Of a stretch of 64,000 bases of DNA, positions 10,558-22,171 are shown in pieces. A model generated the notes under the pieces. The model was not told the DNA's origin and ran no database searches. It saw only the letters and a list, made by a program, of their open reading frames with translations. Numbering within the stretch: position 1 is the stretch's first letter; each line of letters opens with the position of its first letter. Source of the DNA: Listeria ilorinensis (GTDB taxonomy: Bacteria > Bacillota > Bacilli > Lactobacillales > Listeriaceae); the NCBI RefSeq assembly GCF_913566895.1, contig NZ_CAJYCN010000005.1, positions 124,001 to 188,000 of the forward strand, in the 5' to 3' direction. The position numbers and the translations under genes are program-made.

Positions 10558-12030
10558 ATGTCAGTCAGTCAGAAAGTAGCGGCGTTTGTTGAAGCGTCGA
10601 TCAAGGACGGGTTAGATCCGCGTGATGCGATCTATACGCGGAATAAGCTGCTTTCGCTTCTTGGTGAGGATGATTTTGATGAGGTTGTCACACCGGAGCA
10701 AGCGGATAAGCTGGTACTTCTGGATGAGCTGGTCGAGATTGGTGTGCAGAATAGTCGATTGGAAGACTCGCAAGCGGAGCGGGAAATATTTGCCTGCCAA
10801 ATCATGGATCTAGTTACACCGCGGCCGTCAGAGGTGATGGACTGTTTTAATAGACTTTATGCAGATGATCCCAAGGCGGCAACAGATTATTTTTATCAGC
10901 TGAGTCAGCAGAATGACTATATAAAAACACGAGCGATTCGTAAAAATAGAGTTTATGGTGCAGAGACAGATTATGGAACACTTGAAATTACAATCAATTT
11001 GTCCAAGCCAGAAAAAGATCCAAAAGATATTGCCAGAATGCGGACGCAAAAATCGAGCCATTATCCGCTTTGTCCACTTTGTGTGGAAAATGAAGGCTAT
11101 CGTGGCCGATTCGATCATGCGGCACGAACGAATCACCGGATCGTCCGTTTTCCGCTTCTTGATGAGGAATGGGGACTTCAATTCTCGCCATATGCCTATT
11201 ACAGTGAACACTGCATCTTTTTGGCCAGTGAACATCGACCGATGACCATCGAACGGGCCACATTTGCTAAACTGTTTGCGATCATTGAACAGTTTCCCCA
11301 TTATTTTGTCGGGTCCAATGCCGATCTACCAATTGTCGGCGGTTCGATTCTTGCACATGATCACTATCAAGGCGGGGCCCATTCGTTTGCAATGGCTGAA
11401 GCAGGCGCACGGTCACATTTTGTGATGCAAGCCTTTCCTGAGATCAATGCCCAGATCGTCCAGTGGCCAATGTCCGTAATTCGGCTAAGCGGGGTAAATA
11501 AAGAAAAAATGATTGATGCGGCAACCTACGTTTTGAATAAATGGCGTGGTTATTCAGATCCGAAGGCCGATATTTTAGCACATACGACGGAGCCGCACAA
11601 TACAGTGACGCCGATTGCCAGATGGCATGATAAACAGTTTGAAATTGACTTAGTCTTGCGGAATAACCGGACAAGTGACGCCTTTCCTGACGGGATTTTC
11701 CATCCGCATCCAGATGTGCAGCATATTAAGAAAGAAAACATCGGATTGATCGAAGTGATGGGGCTGGCTGTTTTGCCTGGTCGTTTAAAGAACGAACTGG
11801 AAGAAGTACGCAAATTTTTACTTGGAGAAGCGCACCAAATGGCACCGGTACACGCGGAATGGGCGGAAAAGATCAAAGTGGCCCATCCCAAGCTTACTCA
11901 AGATCAAGCGGAGAAGGTTATCCAGCAAGAGGTCGGTAAAATATTCCTGCGTGTGCTGGAGGATGCCGGCGTTTATAAGGATACGCCATTCGGACGGGCG
12001 CGGTTTGAGCGATTTATAGAAACGCTTTAA
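10558..12030 (+). CDS. galT: UDP-glucose:hexose-1-phosphate uridylyltransferase (class II)
   Basis: GalT exchanges UMP between UDP-glucose and galactose-1-phosphate. At 490 aa it is the long Firmicutes class II form rather than the about 350-aa E. coli form. The histidine-triad-like active site is GGSILAHDHYQGG at about residues 261-273, and CPLCVENEGY near 180 is a class II feature. AAGGAG precedes the ATG, 6 bases after galE. Confidence 0.95.
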   Translation: MSVSQKVAAFVEASIKDGLDPRDAIYTRNKLLSLLGEDDFDEVVTPEQADKLVLLDELVEIGVQNSRLEDSQAEREIFACQIMDLVTPRPSEVMDCFNRLYADDPKAATDYFYQLSQQNDYIKTRAIRKNRVYGAETDYGTLEITINLSKPEKDPKDIARMRTQKSSHYPLCPLCVENEGYRGRFDHAARTNHRIVRFPLLDEEWGLQFSPYAYYSEHCIFLASEHRPMTIERATFAKLFAIIEQFPHYFVGSNADLPIVGGSILAHDHYQGGAHSFAMAEAGARSHFVMQAFPEINAQIVQWPMSVIRLSGVNKEKMIDAATYVLNKWRGYSDPKADILAHTTEPHNTVTPIARWHDKQFEIDLVLRNNRTSDAFPDGIFHPHPDVQHIKKENIGLIEVMGLAVLPGRLKNELEEVRKFLLGEAHQMAPVHAEWAEKIKVAHPKLTQDQAEKVIQQEVGKIFLRVLEDAGVYKDTPFGRARFERFIETL

Positions 12031-12046
12031 AGGAGGCAAAATCGAG

Positions 12047-13096
12047 ATGAAAATCGAACAACAGACTTTCGGGACATTTGATGGACAGGAAGTTGTTCAA
12101 TATCAACTGACGAACCAATCAGGTATGACACTTTCTGCACTTAATTACGGGGCGGTCGTAACAGCGATTCGTGTACCTGATCGAGAAGGGACGTTTGAAA
12201 ATATCGCCTTAGGTTTTGATGAGTTTGCAGATTATCCGACCTTCTCCCCCTATTTTGGCGCGACAGTTGGTCGAGTGGCGGGGCGGATCGCAGATGCTTC
12301 CTTTGCGCTTGATGGGAAGCAATATATACTTTCTGCCAATGAAGGATTGAATCAGCTGCATGGTGGCAAAGAGAATTTTAGTGAAAAAATCTGGCAAGTG
12401 GAGACGGTGAAACAAGCCAATCAGGCGAGTCTGATTTTCACCTATGACAGTCCAGATGGTGAGAACGGTTATCCGGGAAATCTTCACGCTACAGTCTGCT
12501 ATACGCTGAATGAACAAAATGAATGGCGGATTACCTATTCGGCAGAGACGGATGCACCGACCCTTTATAATCCGACGAACCATATTTATTTCAATCTGAC
12601 TGGTTCGCAGGCACGATCGGTGGCTGGGCATGAGCTGCAACTTGATAGTTCGCGTTATGCGATTTTGCGACCTGACTCAATTCCGACAGGAGAGCTTCGA
12701 GAGGTGGAGGGAACTGTTTTTGATTTTCGTGAGTCCAGAGTCATCGGTAATGGACTTTCAAGTGAGGATCCACAGATTCAACTGATGGGCGGATATGATC
12801 ACCCATTTGTGCTTGATAAGTCGCGAAAAATAGCAGCTACACTTTATGAGCCGCTTACAGGACGAAAAGTGGAGATGGAGACGACAGAACCCGCTGTTGT
12901 GATTTACAGTGGGAATAAACTGGATGGCAGTTTCAGTATTGACGGAGTGCCTGTGATCGCTTATGGCGGGATCACGCTTGAGACACAGCACTTGCCGGAT
13001 GCGGTTCATCACGAAGCGTTTGAGAGCATCGAGCTGCGGCCGGGTCAATCATTTTCATCCACAACGGTCTTTCGTTTTACAACAACTGAAAAATAA
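12047..13096 (+). CDS. galM: Aldose 1-epimerase (mutarotase)
   Basis: GalM interconverts the beta and alpha anomers of galactose so that galactokinase can act. The 349-aa beta-sandwich protein has the catalytic-region motifs NPTNHIYFNLTG, GGYDHPFVLD and, near the C terminus, GGITLETQHLPDA, which carries the catalytic glutamate. AAAGGAGG precedes the ATG. It is last in the gal operon and followed by a terminator. Confidence 0.95.
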   Translation: MKIEQQTFGTFDGQEVVQYQLTNQSGMTLSALNYGAVVTAIRVPDREGTFENIALGFDEFADYPTFSPYFGATVGRVAGRIADASFALDGKQYILSANEGLNQLHGGKENFSEKIWQVETVKQANQASLIFTYDSPDGENGYPGNLHATVCYTLNEQNEWRITYSAETDAPTLYNPTNHIYFNLTGSQARSVAGHELQLDSSRYAILRPDSIPTGELREVEGTVFDFRESRVIGNGLSSEDPQIQLMGGYDHPFVLDKSRKIAATLYEPLTGRKVEMETTEPAVVIYSGNKLDGSFSIDGVPVIAYGGITLETQHLPDAVHHEAFESIELRPGQSFSSTTVFRFTTTEK

Positions 13097-13097
13097 G

Positions 13098-13141
13098 AAA
13101 AAGCCACAGATTGCCTCTCAAACGGTAAAATGTGGCTTTTG
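13098..13141 (+). terminator. gal operon terminator
   Basis: AAAGCCACA pairs with TGTGGCTTT (ending near 13140). The run after the stem is short, so termination may be partial. Confidence 0.65.
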
Positions 13142-13169
13142 ACATCATCATGGACAAAAATTGGATTAG

Positions 13170-14222
<1,053 letters not shown>

Positions 14223-14248
14223 AAGACCAAGATGGAAGGAGTCAGACT

Positions 14249-15979
14249 ATGAACTGGCAAGAAGAATATCAAAAATGGATAGATAATGAAAAATTAGATT
14301 CTGAACTTCGTACGCAGCTGATAAATATCGCACAAGATGAAAAGCTGTTGGAAGATAGTTTCTATCAAAATATGGCATTTGGCACAGCCGGCATGCGTGG
14401 TGTACTGGGAGCTGGCACGAATCGCATGAATATTTATACGATCCGTAAAGCGACAGATGGATTAGCACGCTATGTGGCCGAAAATGGTGCAGAGGCTAAA
14501 CAGCGAGGAGTTGTGATTGCGTATGATCCGCGGCATATGTCACAAGAATTTGCTTACGAAAGTGCAGCAGTTCTTGGCGCACATGGTATTAAAAGCTATG
14601 TCTTTGAAGCACTTCGACCAACGCCAGAACTGTCATTTGCAGTCCGCTATCTGAACTGTTTCAGCGGCATCATGATCACCGCTAGCCATAACCCGCCGGA
14701 ATATAATGGTTATAAGGTATATGGCGAAGATGGGGGACAAATGCCTCCACAAGGTGCGGATGCCGTCACAAGTTATATCAATTCGATCCATGACATTTTC
14801 AGTGTAAAAACGGTAGATGTGGAAGAATTGAAAGCGACTGGCATGCTGGAAGTGATTAGCGATAAAGTGGATATTCCGTATCTGGAAAAATTGAAAGAAG
14901 TTACAGTCAATCAGGCGCTTGTTTCAGAGAAAGGCAAGGAATTAAAGATCGTCTTTACACCGCTGCATGGTACAGGTGGAGTCCTTGGTGTACCGGCGCT
15001 CGAGAATGCCGGCTTTACGAATATCATCAAAGTGGAAGAGCAGTTTGTCAATGATCCTGATTTTGGAACCGTCAAGTCACCGAATCCAGAAAATCATGAG
15101 GCTTTTGAACTGGCGATGCAATACGGAGAAAAATATGACGGCGATATTCTGGTAGGAACAGACCCGGATGCCGATCGTCTAGGTGTTGCAGTCCGAAAGA
15201 GCGATGGCGAATATCAAGTGTTTACTGGCAATCAAATCGGTGCCCTGATTTTGAATTATCTGCTCAAACAAAAGAAAAACCAGAATGAACTGCCGAAAAA
15301 TGCCGCAGTCCTGAAATCCATTGTGACAAGCGATCTTGGTAAAGCGATCGCCGACCATTATGACGTTCAAATGATCGAGGTTCTGACTGGTTTCAAATTT
15401 ATCGCTGAACAGATCAAAAACTTTGAAGAAAGTGGCTCGCATACATTTGAGTTCGGCTATGAAGAAAGCAATGGCTATATGTTGAAGCCATTCACGCGTG
15501 ATAAAGATGCGATTCAGGCGGTACTAGCCATTTCAGAAGTAGCGCTGGATGCTAAACAGCGTGGCAAGAATCTAGCAGATGAGCTAGATGATATTTTTGA
15601 ACAGTTCGGCTACTATAAAGAGGACCTTGTTTCCTTGACGATGAGCGGAAAAGACGGTTCCGAAAAAATTGCAGCGATCATGGCTGCATTCCGAGACAGC
15701 CTGCCAACTGATATGGGCGGTGTGAAAGTGGCGCGAGTGGAGGACTATCTGCGCCGTGAAACCACTTTTGTTGCAACTGGCGAAACGGCACCAATTGATC
15801 TGCCGCGTGCCGATGTCTTGAAATTCTACATGGAAGACGGTTCATGGTTCTGCCTGCGTCCATCGGGCACAGAACCAAAAATCAAGTTCTATTTCAGCGT
15901 AAAAGCAGATACGCCGGAAAACAGTCTAGAAAAATTGGATAGTATCCGTGATGATCTGGTTGCACGGATAGAAAAATAA
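14249..15979 (+). CDS. pgcA: Alpha-phosphoglucomutase
   Basis: PgcA interconverts glucose-1-phosphate and glucose-6-phosphate, linking the Leloir pathway and UDP-glucose supply to glycolysis. The 576-aa alpha-D-phosphohexomutase has the phosphoserine loop TASHNP (residues 144-149, Ser146), the metal loop GTDPDADRLG, and the phosphate-binding loop RPSGTEPKIKFY. An in-frame TTG at 14216 overlaps the end of the regulator gene, but AAGGAG before 14249 decides the start. Confidence 0.93.
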   Translation: MNWQEEYQKWIDNEKLDSELRTQLINIAQDEKLLEDSFYQNMAFGTAGMRGVLGAGTNRMNIYTIRKATDGLARYVAENGAEAKQRGVVIAYDPRHMSQEFAYESAAVLGAHGIKSYVFEALRPTPELSFAVRYLNCFSGIMITASHNPPEYNGYKVYGEDGGQMPPQGADAVTSYINSIHDIFSVKTVDVEELKATGMLEVISDKVDIPYLEKLKEVTVNQALVSEKGKELKIVFTPLHGTGGVLGVPALENAGFTNIIKVEEQFVNDPDFGTVKSPNPENHEAFELAMQYGEKYDGDILVGTDPDADRLGVAVRKSDGEYQVFTGNQIGALILNYLLKQKKNQNELPKNAAVLKSIVTSDLGKAIADHYDVQMIEVLTGFKFIAEQIKNFEESGSHTFEFGYEESNGYMLKPFTRDKDAIQAVLAISEVALDAKQRGKNLADELDDIFEQFGYYKEDLVSLTMSGKDGSEKIAAIMAAFRDSLPTDMGGVKVARVEDYLRRETTFVATGETAPIDLPRADVLKFYMEDGSWFCLRPSGTEPKIKFYFSVKADTPENSLEKLDSIRDDLVARIEK

Positions 15980-15989
15980 ACAATCAATC

Positions 15990-16027
15990 AAAGCGCTTGC
16001 TGGTAAGTCGAACAGCAGGCGCTTTTT
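15990..16027 (+). terminator. Terminator after pgcA
   Basis: A 13-bp stem joins 15990-16002 (AAAGCGCTTGCTG) with 16013-16025, with one wobble pair, and ends in T5. Confidence 0.85.
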
Positions 16028-16043
16028 CAAGAAGGAGATAACT

Positions 16044-16967
16044 ATGAAAATCGAACGACAGAAACGAATGGAAGGAACAACGATCACCGGGATTATTGAA
16101 AATGCCGGCTACCATTTTACCAATGTAGAGATCTATCAGGATGGGCTGATTGGTGCATGGAATCTAGAAGATCTGAACAGCATGAAGACGCGGCTTCAAG
16201 AGCCAAGTCTGCAAGTAGTCACAGAAGTTCCGCTTGGCAAGGAGTTGAGTATTTTCGGACTTGGCAGCTATACGATTCTTTCAGCCAATTGGGCGCATAC
16301 ACCAGCGAGTTATTTGGAACTGATTAAATCCAAAGTGGCAGAACTGAATCCGCGCCTCGAAAATCTGTATACTTTTAGTGAAGAAGAGCGTGCCCTATGG
16401 AAAGCACGTAAACGAGTGCCTTCCGCGAAAAGTAAAGTCTATCATGAAATTCCCGGTTGGTTCTATGATACAGAAGTTGGAGAAACAGTCCCTTTCTTTT
16501 TCAAGAAGAATGGTGAAAACTATCTGGTGCAGGTGGCTGTTTTTAAGAGTGGACTTGTGCAGGTCGCTTGTTCGGCGTTTGAATGGACACTGGATATCGC
16601 GGAAGTAAAAACGCGCTTTCAAGCCGGGGATTTCTTTACCGAATTTCAGGAGCCGCTAGTCGTGCATCTTGGAGAGCTTGGAGTGGTGACGATTGGCAAT
16701 CAGGAATATCCTTATCCAATCGCGCTGGAAGACAAGATCGAAGAGTTGTTCATGGCACATGAACGACTGAATGGCAAGGACCGTTTTCAAATATGCCGAG
16801 ATGCCTATTATCAGTATTTAGTATATCCAGAAGATTTTTATCGCGAAGAATTGCGTAAGGCCTATTTGGCGATCCCCGAGCATGAACGGATGTATCTAGG
16901 GGATATGGACTCGCGTGACGGCGATTATCAGCGTATTTTATTCAGTGATGAAAAGCGGGAAGTTTGA
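16044..16967 (+). CDS. Conserved protein of unknown function
   Basis: A 307-aa soluble protein with no signal peptide or membrane segment. It is rich in aromatic and acidic residues. I do not recognise a catalytic motif; internal repetition of an EIPGWFYDTEVG / GIIENAGYHFTNVEIY type suggests mixed alpha/beta folds. The ribosome site AAGGAG is clear. It lies between the pgcA terminator and rapZ. Confidence 0.7.
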   Translation: MKIERQKRMEGTTITGIIENAGYHFTNVEIYQDGLIGAWNLEDLNSMKTRLQEPSLQVVTEVPLGKELSIFGLGSYTILSANWAHTPASYLELIKSKVAELNPRLENLYTFSEEERALWKARKRVPSAKSKVYHEIPGWFYDTEVGETVPFFFKKNGENYLVQVAVFKSGLVQVACSAFEWTLDIAEVKTRFQAGDFFTEFQEPLVVHLGELGVVTIGNQEYPYPIALEDKIEELFMAHERLNGKDRFQICRDAYYQYLVYPEDFYREELRKAYLAIPEHERMYLGDMDSRDGDYQRILFSDEKREV

Positions 16968-17048
16968 ACAATAACTCATTTTTCGTTCTTTCTAGCGTAC
17001 AATATGATAAAATAAGGGATATAGCAAAAAAGAAAGGATGAGTCCTTT

Positions 17049-17924
17049 ATGGCTTCCAATCAATTGCAACTTGTTATTATTACTGGAATGAGCGGTGCAG
17101 GAAAAACTGTCGCCATGCAGTCTCTTGAAGATCTGGGCTACTTTTGTGTCGATAATCTGCCGCCATCCTTACTACCAAAATTTTGGGAACTGATGAAAGA
17201 ATCCGGTAAGATGACTCGGATCGCACTGGTCATGGATTTACGCGGTCGGGAATTTTTTGATTCCATTCAGTCAGCCCTTGATGAACTTGACAATACTTCT
17301 TTTATAACGACTAAAATCCTCTTTTTGGATGCGGATGATCAGGTGCTGGTTTCGCGTTACAAAGAAACAAGGCGCCACCATCCACTTGCCCCGACAGGTT
17401 CAATCACAGAAGGAATCGAAGCGGAACGGGAAATGCTGAGCGATTTGAAAGGCCGGGCGCAACTGGTTATCAATACATCAAGCCTCAAACCGCGTGAACT
17501 GAGAGAGCGGATCAATCGGGAATTTAAGACTTCCGAGCGGGAAGTTTTCAATGTGCAAGTCATGTCGTTCGGTTTCAAATACGGTCTACCGATCGATGCA
17601 GATCTCGTTTTCGACGTCCGTTTCCTGCCCAATCCGCACTATATCGATAAGATGCGGCCGCTGACAGGGCGCGATCAGGAAGTCTATGACTATGTGATGA
17701 AATGGCCGGAAACACAGGAATTTTTAGATAAAGTAGTCGATCTATTGCTTTTCACACTGCCATTTTACAAGCGGGAAGGCAAAACACAACTATTGATTGC
17801 GATTGGCTGTACAGGCGGTCAACATCGCTCCGTAGCACTTACAGAATACATCGGCAAAACGCTTCAAAATAAATACGAGACCGGTATTAGTCACCGGGAT
17901 ATGAAGCGGAGAAAGGAAAGCTGA
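17049..17924 (+). CDS. rapZ: RNase adapter / nucleotide-binding protein RapZ (YvcJ)
   Basis: The 291-aa P-loop protein has Walker A GMSGAGKT at residues 13-20 and the family motif [10 protein letters not shown]. The C-terminal [10 protein letters not shown] motif is characteristic of RapZ/YvcJ. In E. coli RapZ directs RNase E to GlmZ to control amino-sugar synthesis; in Bacilli YvcJ is an NTP-binding protein linked to competence. It starts the conserved rapZ-yvcK-whiA operon and ends 1 base before yvcK. Confidence 0.95.
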   Translation: MASNQLQLVIITGMSGAGKTVAMQSLEDLGYFCVDNLPPSLLPKFWELMKESGKMTRIALVMDLRGREFFDSIQSALDELDNTSFITTKILFLDADDQVLVSRYKETRRHHPLAPTGSITEGIEAEREMLSDLKGRAQLVINTSSLKPRELRERINREFKTSEREVFNVQVMSFGFKYGLPIDADLVFDVRFLPNPHYIDKMRPLTGRDQEVYDYVMKWPETQEFLDKVVDLLLFTLPFYKREGKTQLLIAIGCTGGQHRSVALTEYIGKTLQNKYETGISHRDMKRRKES

Positions 17925-17925
17925 T

Positions 17926-18876
17926 ATGGAAAGAGAAAATCGGCCCAATATCGTTGTTATTGGCGGGGGAACCGGACTTCCAGTCGTCCTACGCGGACTG
18001 AAAAAACGGGATGTCAATTTGACGGCGATCGTAACAGTGGCAGATGATGGCGGTAGTTCGGGCAAGATCCGTGAGCAAATGGATGTCCTGCCGCCTGGTG
18101 ATATCCGAAATGTCATGGTCGCTTTATCGAATGCCGACCCACGGCTGAGCGACCTTTTTCAATACCGTTTTACTGTAGATGGCGATCTTTCGGGACATGT
18201 GATCGGCAATTTGATTTTAACAGCCTTGTCACAGCTGAACGACAGCTATGTGGACGCCATTGACGTGCTTTCAAAAGTTTTTCGTATCCGCGGCAAAGTG
18301 ATCCCGGCAACTGATCAGCCGCTGATCTTGCGTGCACGTATGGAGGATGGCAGTATCGTGACTGGAGAGTCGATTATTCCGCTGCAAGGAAAGCATATCG
18401 ATCGAGTCTTCATTGAGCCGAACGATGTCAAACCGCTTGATACAGCCATCGAAGCGATCCAAAAGGCTGATTTGATCTCGATTGGACCAGGAAGTCTTTA
18501 CACGAGTCTGCTTCCAAACCTGCTAGTGAAAGATCTGGCAGAAGCACTGATTGCCTCAAGGGCGCCCAAAATCTATATAACGAATATTTTAACGCAGATC
18601 GGAGAGACCGATGATTTCAGTGATGCCGACCATGTACAGGCACTGCATGATCATGTGGGTCAGCCGCTCATCGATAAAATGCTGGTCAATACAGCAGAAG
18701 TACCGCGTGAGCTACTTTTCCCGGATGACATTGCACAAGTGACGCATGACGCGGAAAAAATCAAGCGGCTGGGCGTAGAAGCTGTCTATGCAGATTTTCT
18801 TTCAACAGAGAATCGGCTTGTTCGGCACGATGCCGCTAAAGTTGCGGATGCCCTGCTTTCGATGATTGCAAAGTAA
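17926..18876 (+). CDS. yvcK: Gluconeogenesis/cell-shape factor YvcK
   Basis: The 316-aa protein is of the CofD/YvcK family, with GGGTGLP near residues 13-19, VADDGGSSGKIR, and PPGDIRNVM. YvcK binds UDP-sugars and is needed for growth on gluconeogenic carbon and for normal cell wall in related Firmicutes. It is coupled to rapZ (1-base gap) and followed by whiA 22 bases later. Confidence 0.95.
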   Translation: MERENRPNIVVIGGGTGLPVVLRGLKKRDVNLTAIVTVADDGGSSGKIREQMDVLPPGDIRNVMVALSNADPRLSDLFQYRFTVDGDLSGHVIGNLILTALSQLNDSYVDAIDVLSKVFRIRGKVIPATDQPLILRARMEDGSIVTGESIIPLQGKHIDRVFIEPNDVKPLDTAIEAIQKADLISIGPGSLYTSLLPNLLVKDLAEALIASRAPKIYITNILTQIGETDDFSDADHVQALHDHVGQPLIDKMLVNTAEVPRELLFPDDIAQVTHDAEKIKRLGVEAVYADFLSTENRLVRHDAAKVADALLSMIAK

Positions 18877-18898
18877 AGAATGAATGGAGCGTGATCTG

Positions 18899-19870
18899 AT
18901 GTCATTTGCCTCGGAAACAAAAAAAGAACTGACGAATATTGAAGTAACAGAGGCAGAGGCGAAAGCGGAACTCTCGGCTTTTATTCGAATGAATGGAGCC
19001 CTTTCGTTTTCAAATGGTCTGCTGGTTACAGATGTTCAAACAGAGAACGCGGCAATTGCGAGACGCATGTATCAGCTGCTCAAACGTCTGTATGATGTGC
19101 CGATCGAACTTTTAGTACGTAAAAAAATGAAACTGAAAAAAAATAACGTCTATATCGTGCGCCTGAAAGTAAAAGCACAGCAGATTTTAGAAGATCTGCA
19201 TATTGTTGGGGATGGTTTTACGATCACCAAATCAATCGATCGGGGATTTGTCAAAAAACGCAGTGCGAAGCGTGCCTATTTGCGCGGCGCCTTCTTAGCC
19301 AGCGGTTCGGTCAACAATCCGGAAACTTCCTCGTATCATCTTGAGATTTTTTCTGTTTACGAAGAGCATAATGAGGCCATCTGTGCGTTGCTCAATCAAT
19401 TTGATTTGAATGCTCGCGTGTTGGAACGGAAAAATGGCTTTATCACTTATTTGAAGGAAGCAGAGAAAATCACCGAATTTCTTAGTATCATTGGCGCAAC
19501 CACAGCTTTGTTACATTTTGAAGATGTTCGGATCATGCGTGACATGCGCAACTCAGTCAATCGGCTTGTCAACTGCGAAACCGCGAATCTGAACAAAACC
19601 ATCAATGCAGCGGTTCGTCAAATCGATAATATCCGCTTTATTCAGCAGACAGTTGGCCTTGAATCTCTTCCAGAACGCCTGCGTGAAATCGCAGAACTTC
19701 GGGTGACGCATGAAGATGTTTCCCTGAAAGAGCTAGGCGAAATGTTGCCAGGAGGAGCGATCAGCAAGTCAGGCATTAACCACCGGCTCCGTAAGATCGA
19801 CCAAATGGCCGAACGACTCAGAAATGGCGAATCACCTCAACAGATTGGACTTAAAGTTCCACAAAATTAA
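18899..19870 (+). CDS. whiA: DNA-binding protein WhiA
   Basis: The 323-aa protein has the N-terminal LAGLIDADG-like fold (for example [20 protein letters not shown]) and a C-terminal helix-turn-helix ([20 protein letters not shown]). WhiA is a sporulation regulator in actinobacteria and affects division and chromosome segregation in Bacilli. GGAG at about 18887 indicates the ATG at 18899 ([11 protein letters not shown], the usual family start) rather than 18884. Confidence 0.95.
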   Translation: MSFASETKKELTNIEVTEAEAKAELSAFIRMNGALSFSNGLLVTDVQTENAAIARRMYQLLKRLYDVPIELLVRKKMKLKKNNVYIVRLKVKAQQILEDLHIVGDGFTITKSIDRGFVKKRSAKRAYLRGAFLASGSVNNPETSSYHLEIFSVYEEHNEAICALLNQFDLNARVLERKNGFITYLKEAEKITEFLSIIGATTALLHFEDVRIMRDMRNSVNRLVNCETANLNKTINAAVRQIDNIRFIQQTVGLESLPERLREIAELRVTHEDVSLKELGEMLPGGAISKSGINHRLRKIDQMAERLRNGESPQQIGLKVPQN

Positions 19871-19890
19871 AATAAAGGATGCGAATTTTG

Positions 19891-20907
19891 ATGTCGAAAT
19901 TATTTTCCAGCTATCAACTACAGGATGTGACTTTGAAAAATCGAATCGTGATGTCACCAATGTGCATGTATTCCGTTGAGAAAGAGGATGGGATTGCAAC
20001 AGACTTCCATTTAACACACTATGTTTCACGTGCAGCGGGCGGCACAGGACTTGTATTGCTGGAAGCGACAGCAGTTCAGGAAAACGGCCGTATTTCAACA
20101 AAAGATTTAGGGATTTGGCGGGATGAGCAGATCCCAGCGCTGAAGCGAATTGCGAATGGCGTTCACAGTCATGGCGCTAAAATCGGTATTCAACTTGCAC
20201 ATGCCGGTCGAAAAGCTGAGCTGGCAGGTAAAATTGTTGCACCATCAAGCCTTGCTTTCAGTAATGATTACAGCACACCAGATGCACTCTCCATAGAAGA
20301 AATTAAAGAAGTTGTGGCTGATTTCCGGAGAGCAGCTTATCGGGCGGCAGAAGCCGATTTTGATGTGATTGAACTCCATGCGGCTCACGGTTATCTACTG
20401 CATGAATTCCTGTCACCGATCACCAATCGACGTGAGGATGCTTACGGCGGTCCAGCAGGAAATCGCTACCGGATCGTCAGTGAAATCATCAAGGCAGTGC
20501 GAGAAGTGTGGGATGGTCCGGTGATCGTGCGAGTCTCGGCAACTGACTATGCTCATGGCGGTCTGCAAGCCTCTGATTATGTACCGTTTGCAAAATGGAT
20601 GAAAGCAGATGGTGTGGACTTGATTGATGTGAGCAGCGGCGGTTTGGTTCCGGTTGTACCGACCAGCTATCCAGGTTACCAAGTACCATTTTCCGAACAG
20701 ATCCGTAATGGTGCCGGTATTGCGACAGGAGCAGTTGGCATGATTACAAACGGCGCACAAGCAGAAGAAATACTTGGCAATGGTCGAGCAGACCTAATTG
20801 TCATTGGTCGCGAACTGCTGCGTAATCCCTACTTTGCCAAAGATGCGGCACTGGAATTAGGTGAGAAAATCGAAGCGCCTGAACAGTATCGTAGAGCTTG
20901 GCGTTAA
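19891..20907 (+). CDS. namA: NADPH dehydrogenase, old yellow enzyme family
   Basis: A 338-aa FMN-dependent ene-reductase of the YqjM/NamA type. It has NRIVMSPMCMYS with the class-specific cysteine, the HAAHGYLLHEFLSP substrate-binding segment, and a late phosphate-binding region ending VIGRELLRNPYFAKD. It reduces activated alkenes and electrophiles in the cytoplasm. The start at 19891 (MSKLFSSYQL) has AAAGGATG upstream; 19879 is an in-frame alternative. Confidence 0.93.
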   Translation: MSKLFSSYQLQDVTLKNRIVMSPMCMYSVEKEDGIATDFHLTHYVSRAAGGTGLVLLEATAVQENGRISTKDLGIWRDEQIPALKRIANGVHSHGAKIGIQLAHAGRKAELAGKIVAPSSLAFSNDYSTPDALSIEEIKEVVADFRRAAYRAAEADFDVIELHAAHGYLLHEFLSPITNRREDAYGGPAGNRYRIVSEIIKAVREVWDGPVIVRVSATDYAHGGLQASDYVPFAKWMKADGVDLIDVSSGGLVPVVPTSYPGYQVPFSEQIRNGAGIATGAVGMITNGAQAEEILGNGRADLIVIGRELLRNPYFAKDAALELGEKIEAPEQYRRAWR

Positions 20908-20940
20908 AAAATGTGTTTTTGACTTGCGTTATGAATAAAC

Positions 20941-20990
20941 AAAATAAGCCTTGAAATGCATATCTCATGCATTTCAAGGCTTATTTTAGT
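20941..20990 (+). terminator. Bidirectional terminator, 21-bp perfect stem
   Basis: 20941-20961 pairs perfectly with 20967-20987 around a five-base loop, with A-run and T-run ends on both strands. It serves namA and the convergent metal-transport operon, whose last stop codon begins at 20992. Confidence 0.95.
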
Positions 20991-21223
20991 TAGTGCGTCA
21001 ATTTAAATTCTTCCACTATCTTCTTACCATTTTCCGTCAGCCGAATCTGTTTTTTTGTATGACTGATCATCGCTTGCTGTTCAAGCTTCGCCAGCATTTT
21101 TGTAACAGAAGAAGGTGAAACAGATAATTTTTGTGCGATATCAACATTGCGAATTATCAGGTGGTCTTTTTCTAACGTATCGATAGCTAGTAAATAAAAG
21201 ATATCATGCGTTTGTCGGACCAT
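20990..21223 (-). CDS. Short DtxR/MntR-like HTH protein
   Basis: This 77-aa protein is essentially one winged helix-turn-helix with the DtxR-family pattern VDIAQKLSVSPSSVTKMLAK and IRLTENGKKI. The dimerisation and metal-binding domain of DtxR/MntR (normally reaching about 140 aa or more) is absent. It is the last gene of a manganese-type ABC operon, so it is probably a metal-linked regulator, or a remnant of one. The ATG at 21223 has AGGA 10 bases upstream; a GTG at 21232 is an alternative. Confidence 0.72.
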   Translation of the reverse strand: MVRQTHDIFYLLAIDTLEKDHLIIRNVDIAQKLSVSPSSVTKMLAKLEQQAMISHTKKQIRLTENGKKIVEEFKLTH

Positions 21224-21235
21224 TGACGTCACATC

Positions 21236-22171
21236 CTATTTCGAAAGGCCTTCTGCGATTTTATCTAAATTCCATTTCATCATGGCGTAATAACTATCCC
21301 CATTTTCACCTTTCTCTGCAACAGAATCGGTGAAAATTTTTGCGTAAATCGGGATGCCGGTATCTTTAGAAACAGATTTCATTGGACGCTCGTCGACACT
21401 ACTTTCAACAAATAAAGATGGGACATTGGTAGCTCTTAATTTCTCGACAAGGCTGGTGATTTGCCCAGGTGTACCTTCTTCTTCTGTATTGATCTCCCAA
21501 ATATAAGCAGATGGTACGTTATAGGCTTTCGAGAAATATTTGAAGCAGCCTTCGCTTGTGACGATCATTTTTTTATCTGCTGGAATCGCATCAAATTTAT
21601 TTTTGGCTTCCTTATCTAGTGTGGCTAATTTTTGTACATAAGTATCGAGGTTTTTCTTGTAGAAATCTTTGTTTGTCGGATCTTTTGCGGACAACTGTTT
21701 TTCAATATTTTTCGCATAGATGATGCCGTTCTCTAAATTCAGCCAAGCATGCGGGTCCTCTTTGCCTTTTTCATCTGCGCCTTCCAAATAGATCACGTCA
21801 ATACCGTCACTTGCCGCAAAGTAATCTTTATTTTCTTTTTTATCGGCATTCTTGACAAGTTTTGTAAACCAAGCATTACCACCGGTCTCCAGATTGATTC
21901 CATTATAGAAAATCAAATCAGCCTCGGAAGTCTTTTTAACGTCCTCGGGCAGCGGCTCATACTCGTGGGGATCTTTTCCAACAGGTACGATACTATGCAG
22001 ATTGATTTTATCCTGCGCGATATTTTGGGTCATATCGGCCAAAATAGAGTTGGTTACGACCACATTCAGTTTACTATTTCCTTCTTTGCTGGCCGTATCA
22101 TTCGAGGAGCAAGCGCCTAAAATAAGCAGGAGGAGAAAAGCTGGAACAATCCCTTTTAGAAATTTTTTCAT
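21236..22171 (-). CDS. psaA: Manganese/zinc ABC transporter, metal-binding lipoprotein
   Basis: A 311-aa cluster 9 (ZnuA/PsaA) solute-binding lipoprotein. The signal peptide ends in the lipobox LGAC, and the mature protein contains [45 protein letters not shown] and [10 protein letters not shown], giving the expected two His, Glu and Asp metal ligands of PsaA. It closely resembles streptococcal PsaA by eye. It overlaps the permease stop by 4 bases (ATGA). The binding protein captures Mn2+ (or Zn2+) outside the membrane. Confidence 0.93.
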   Translation of the reverse strand: MKKFLKGIVPAFLLLLILGACSSNDTASKEGNSKLNVVVTNSILADMTQNIAQDKINLHSIVPVGKDPHEYEPLPEDVKKTSEADLIFYNGINLETGGNAWFTKLVKNADKKENKDYFAASDGIDVIYLEGADEKGKEDPHAWLNLENGIIYAKNIEKQLSAKDPTNKDFYKKNLDTYVQKLATLDKEAKNKFDAIPADKKMIVTSEGCFKYFSKAYNVPSAYIWEINTEEEGTPGQITSLVEKLRATNVPSLFVESSVDERPMKSVSKDTGIPIYAKIFTDSVAEKGENGDSYYAMMKWNLDKIAEGLSK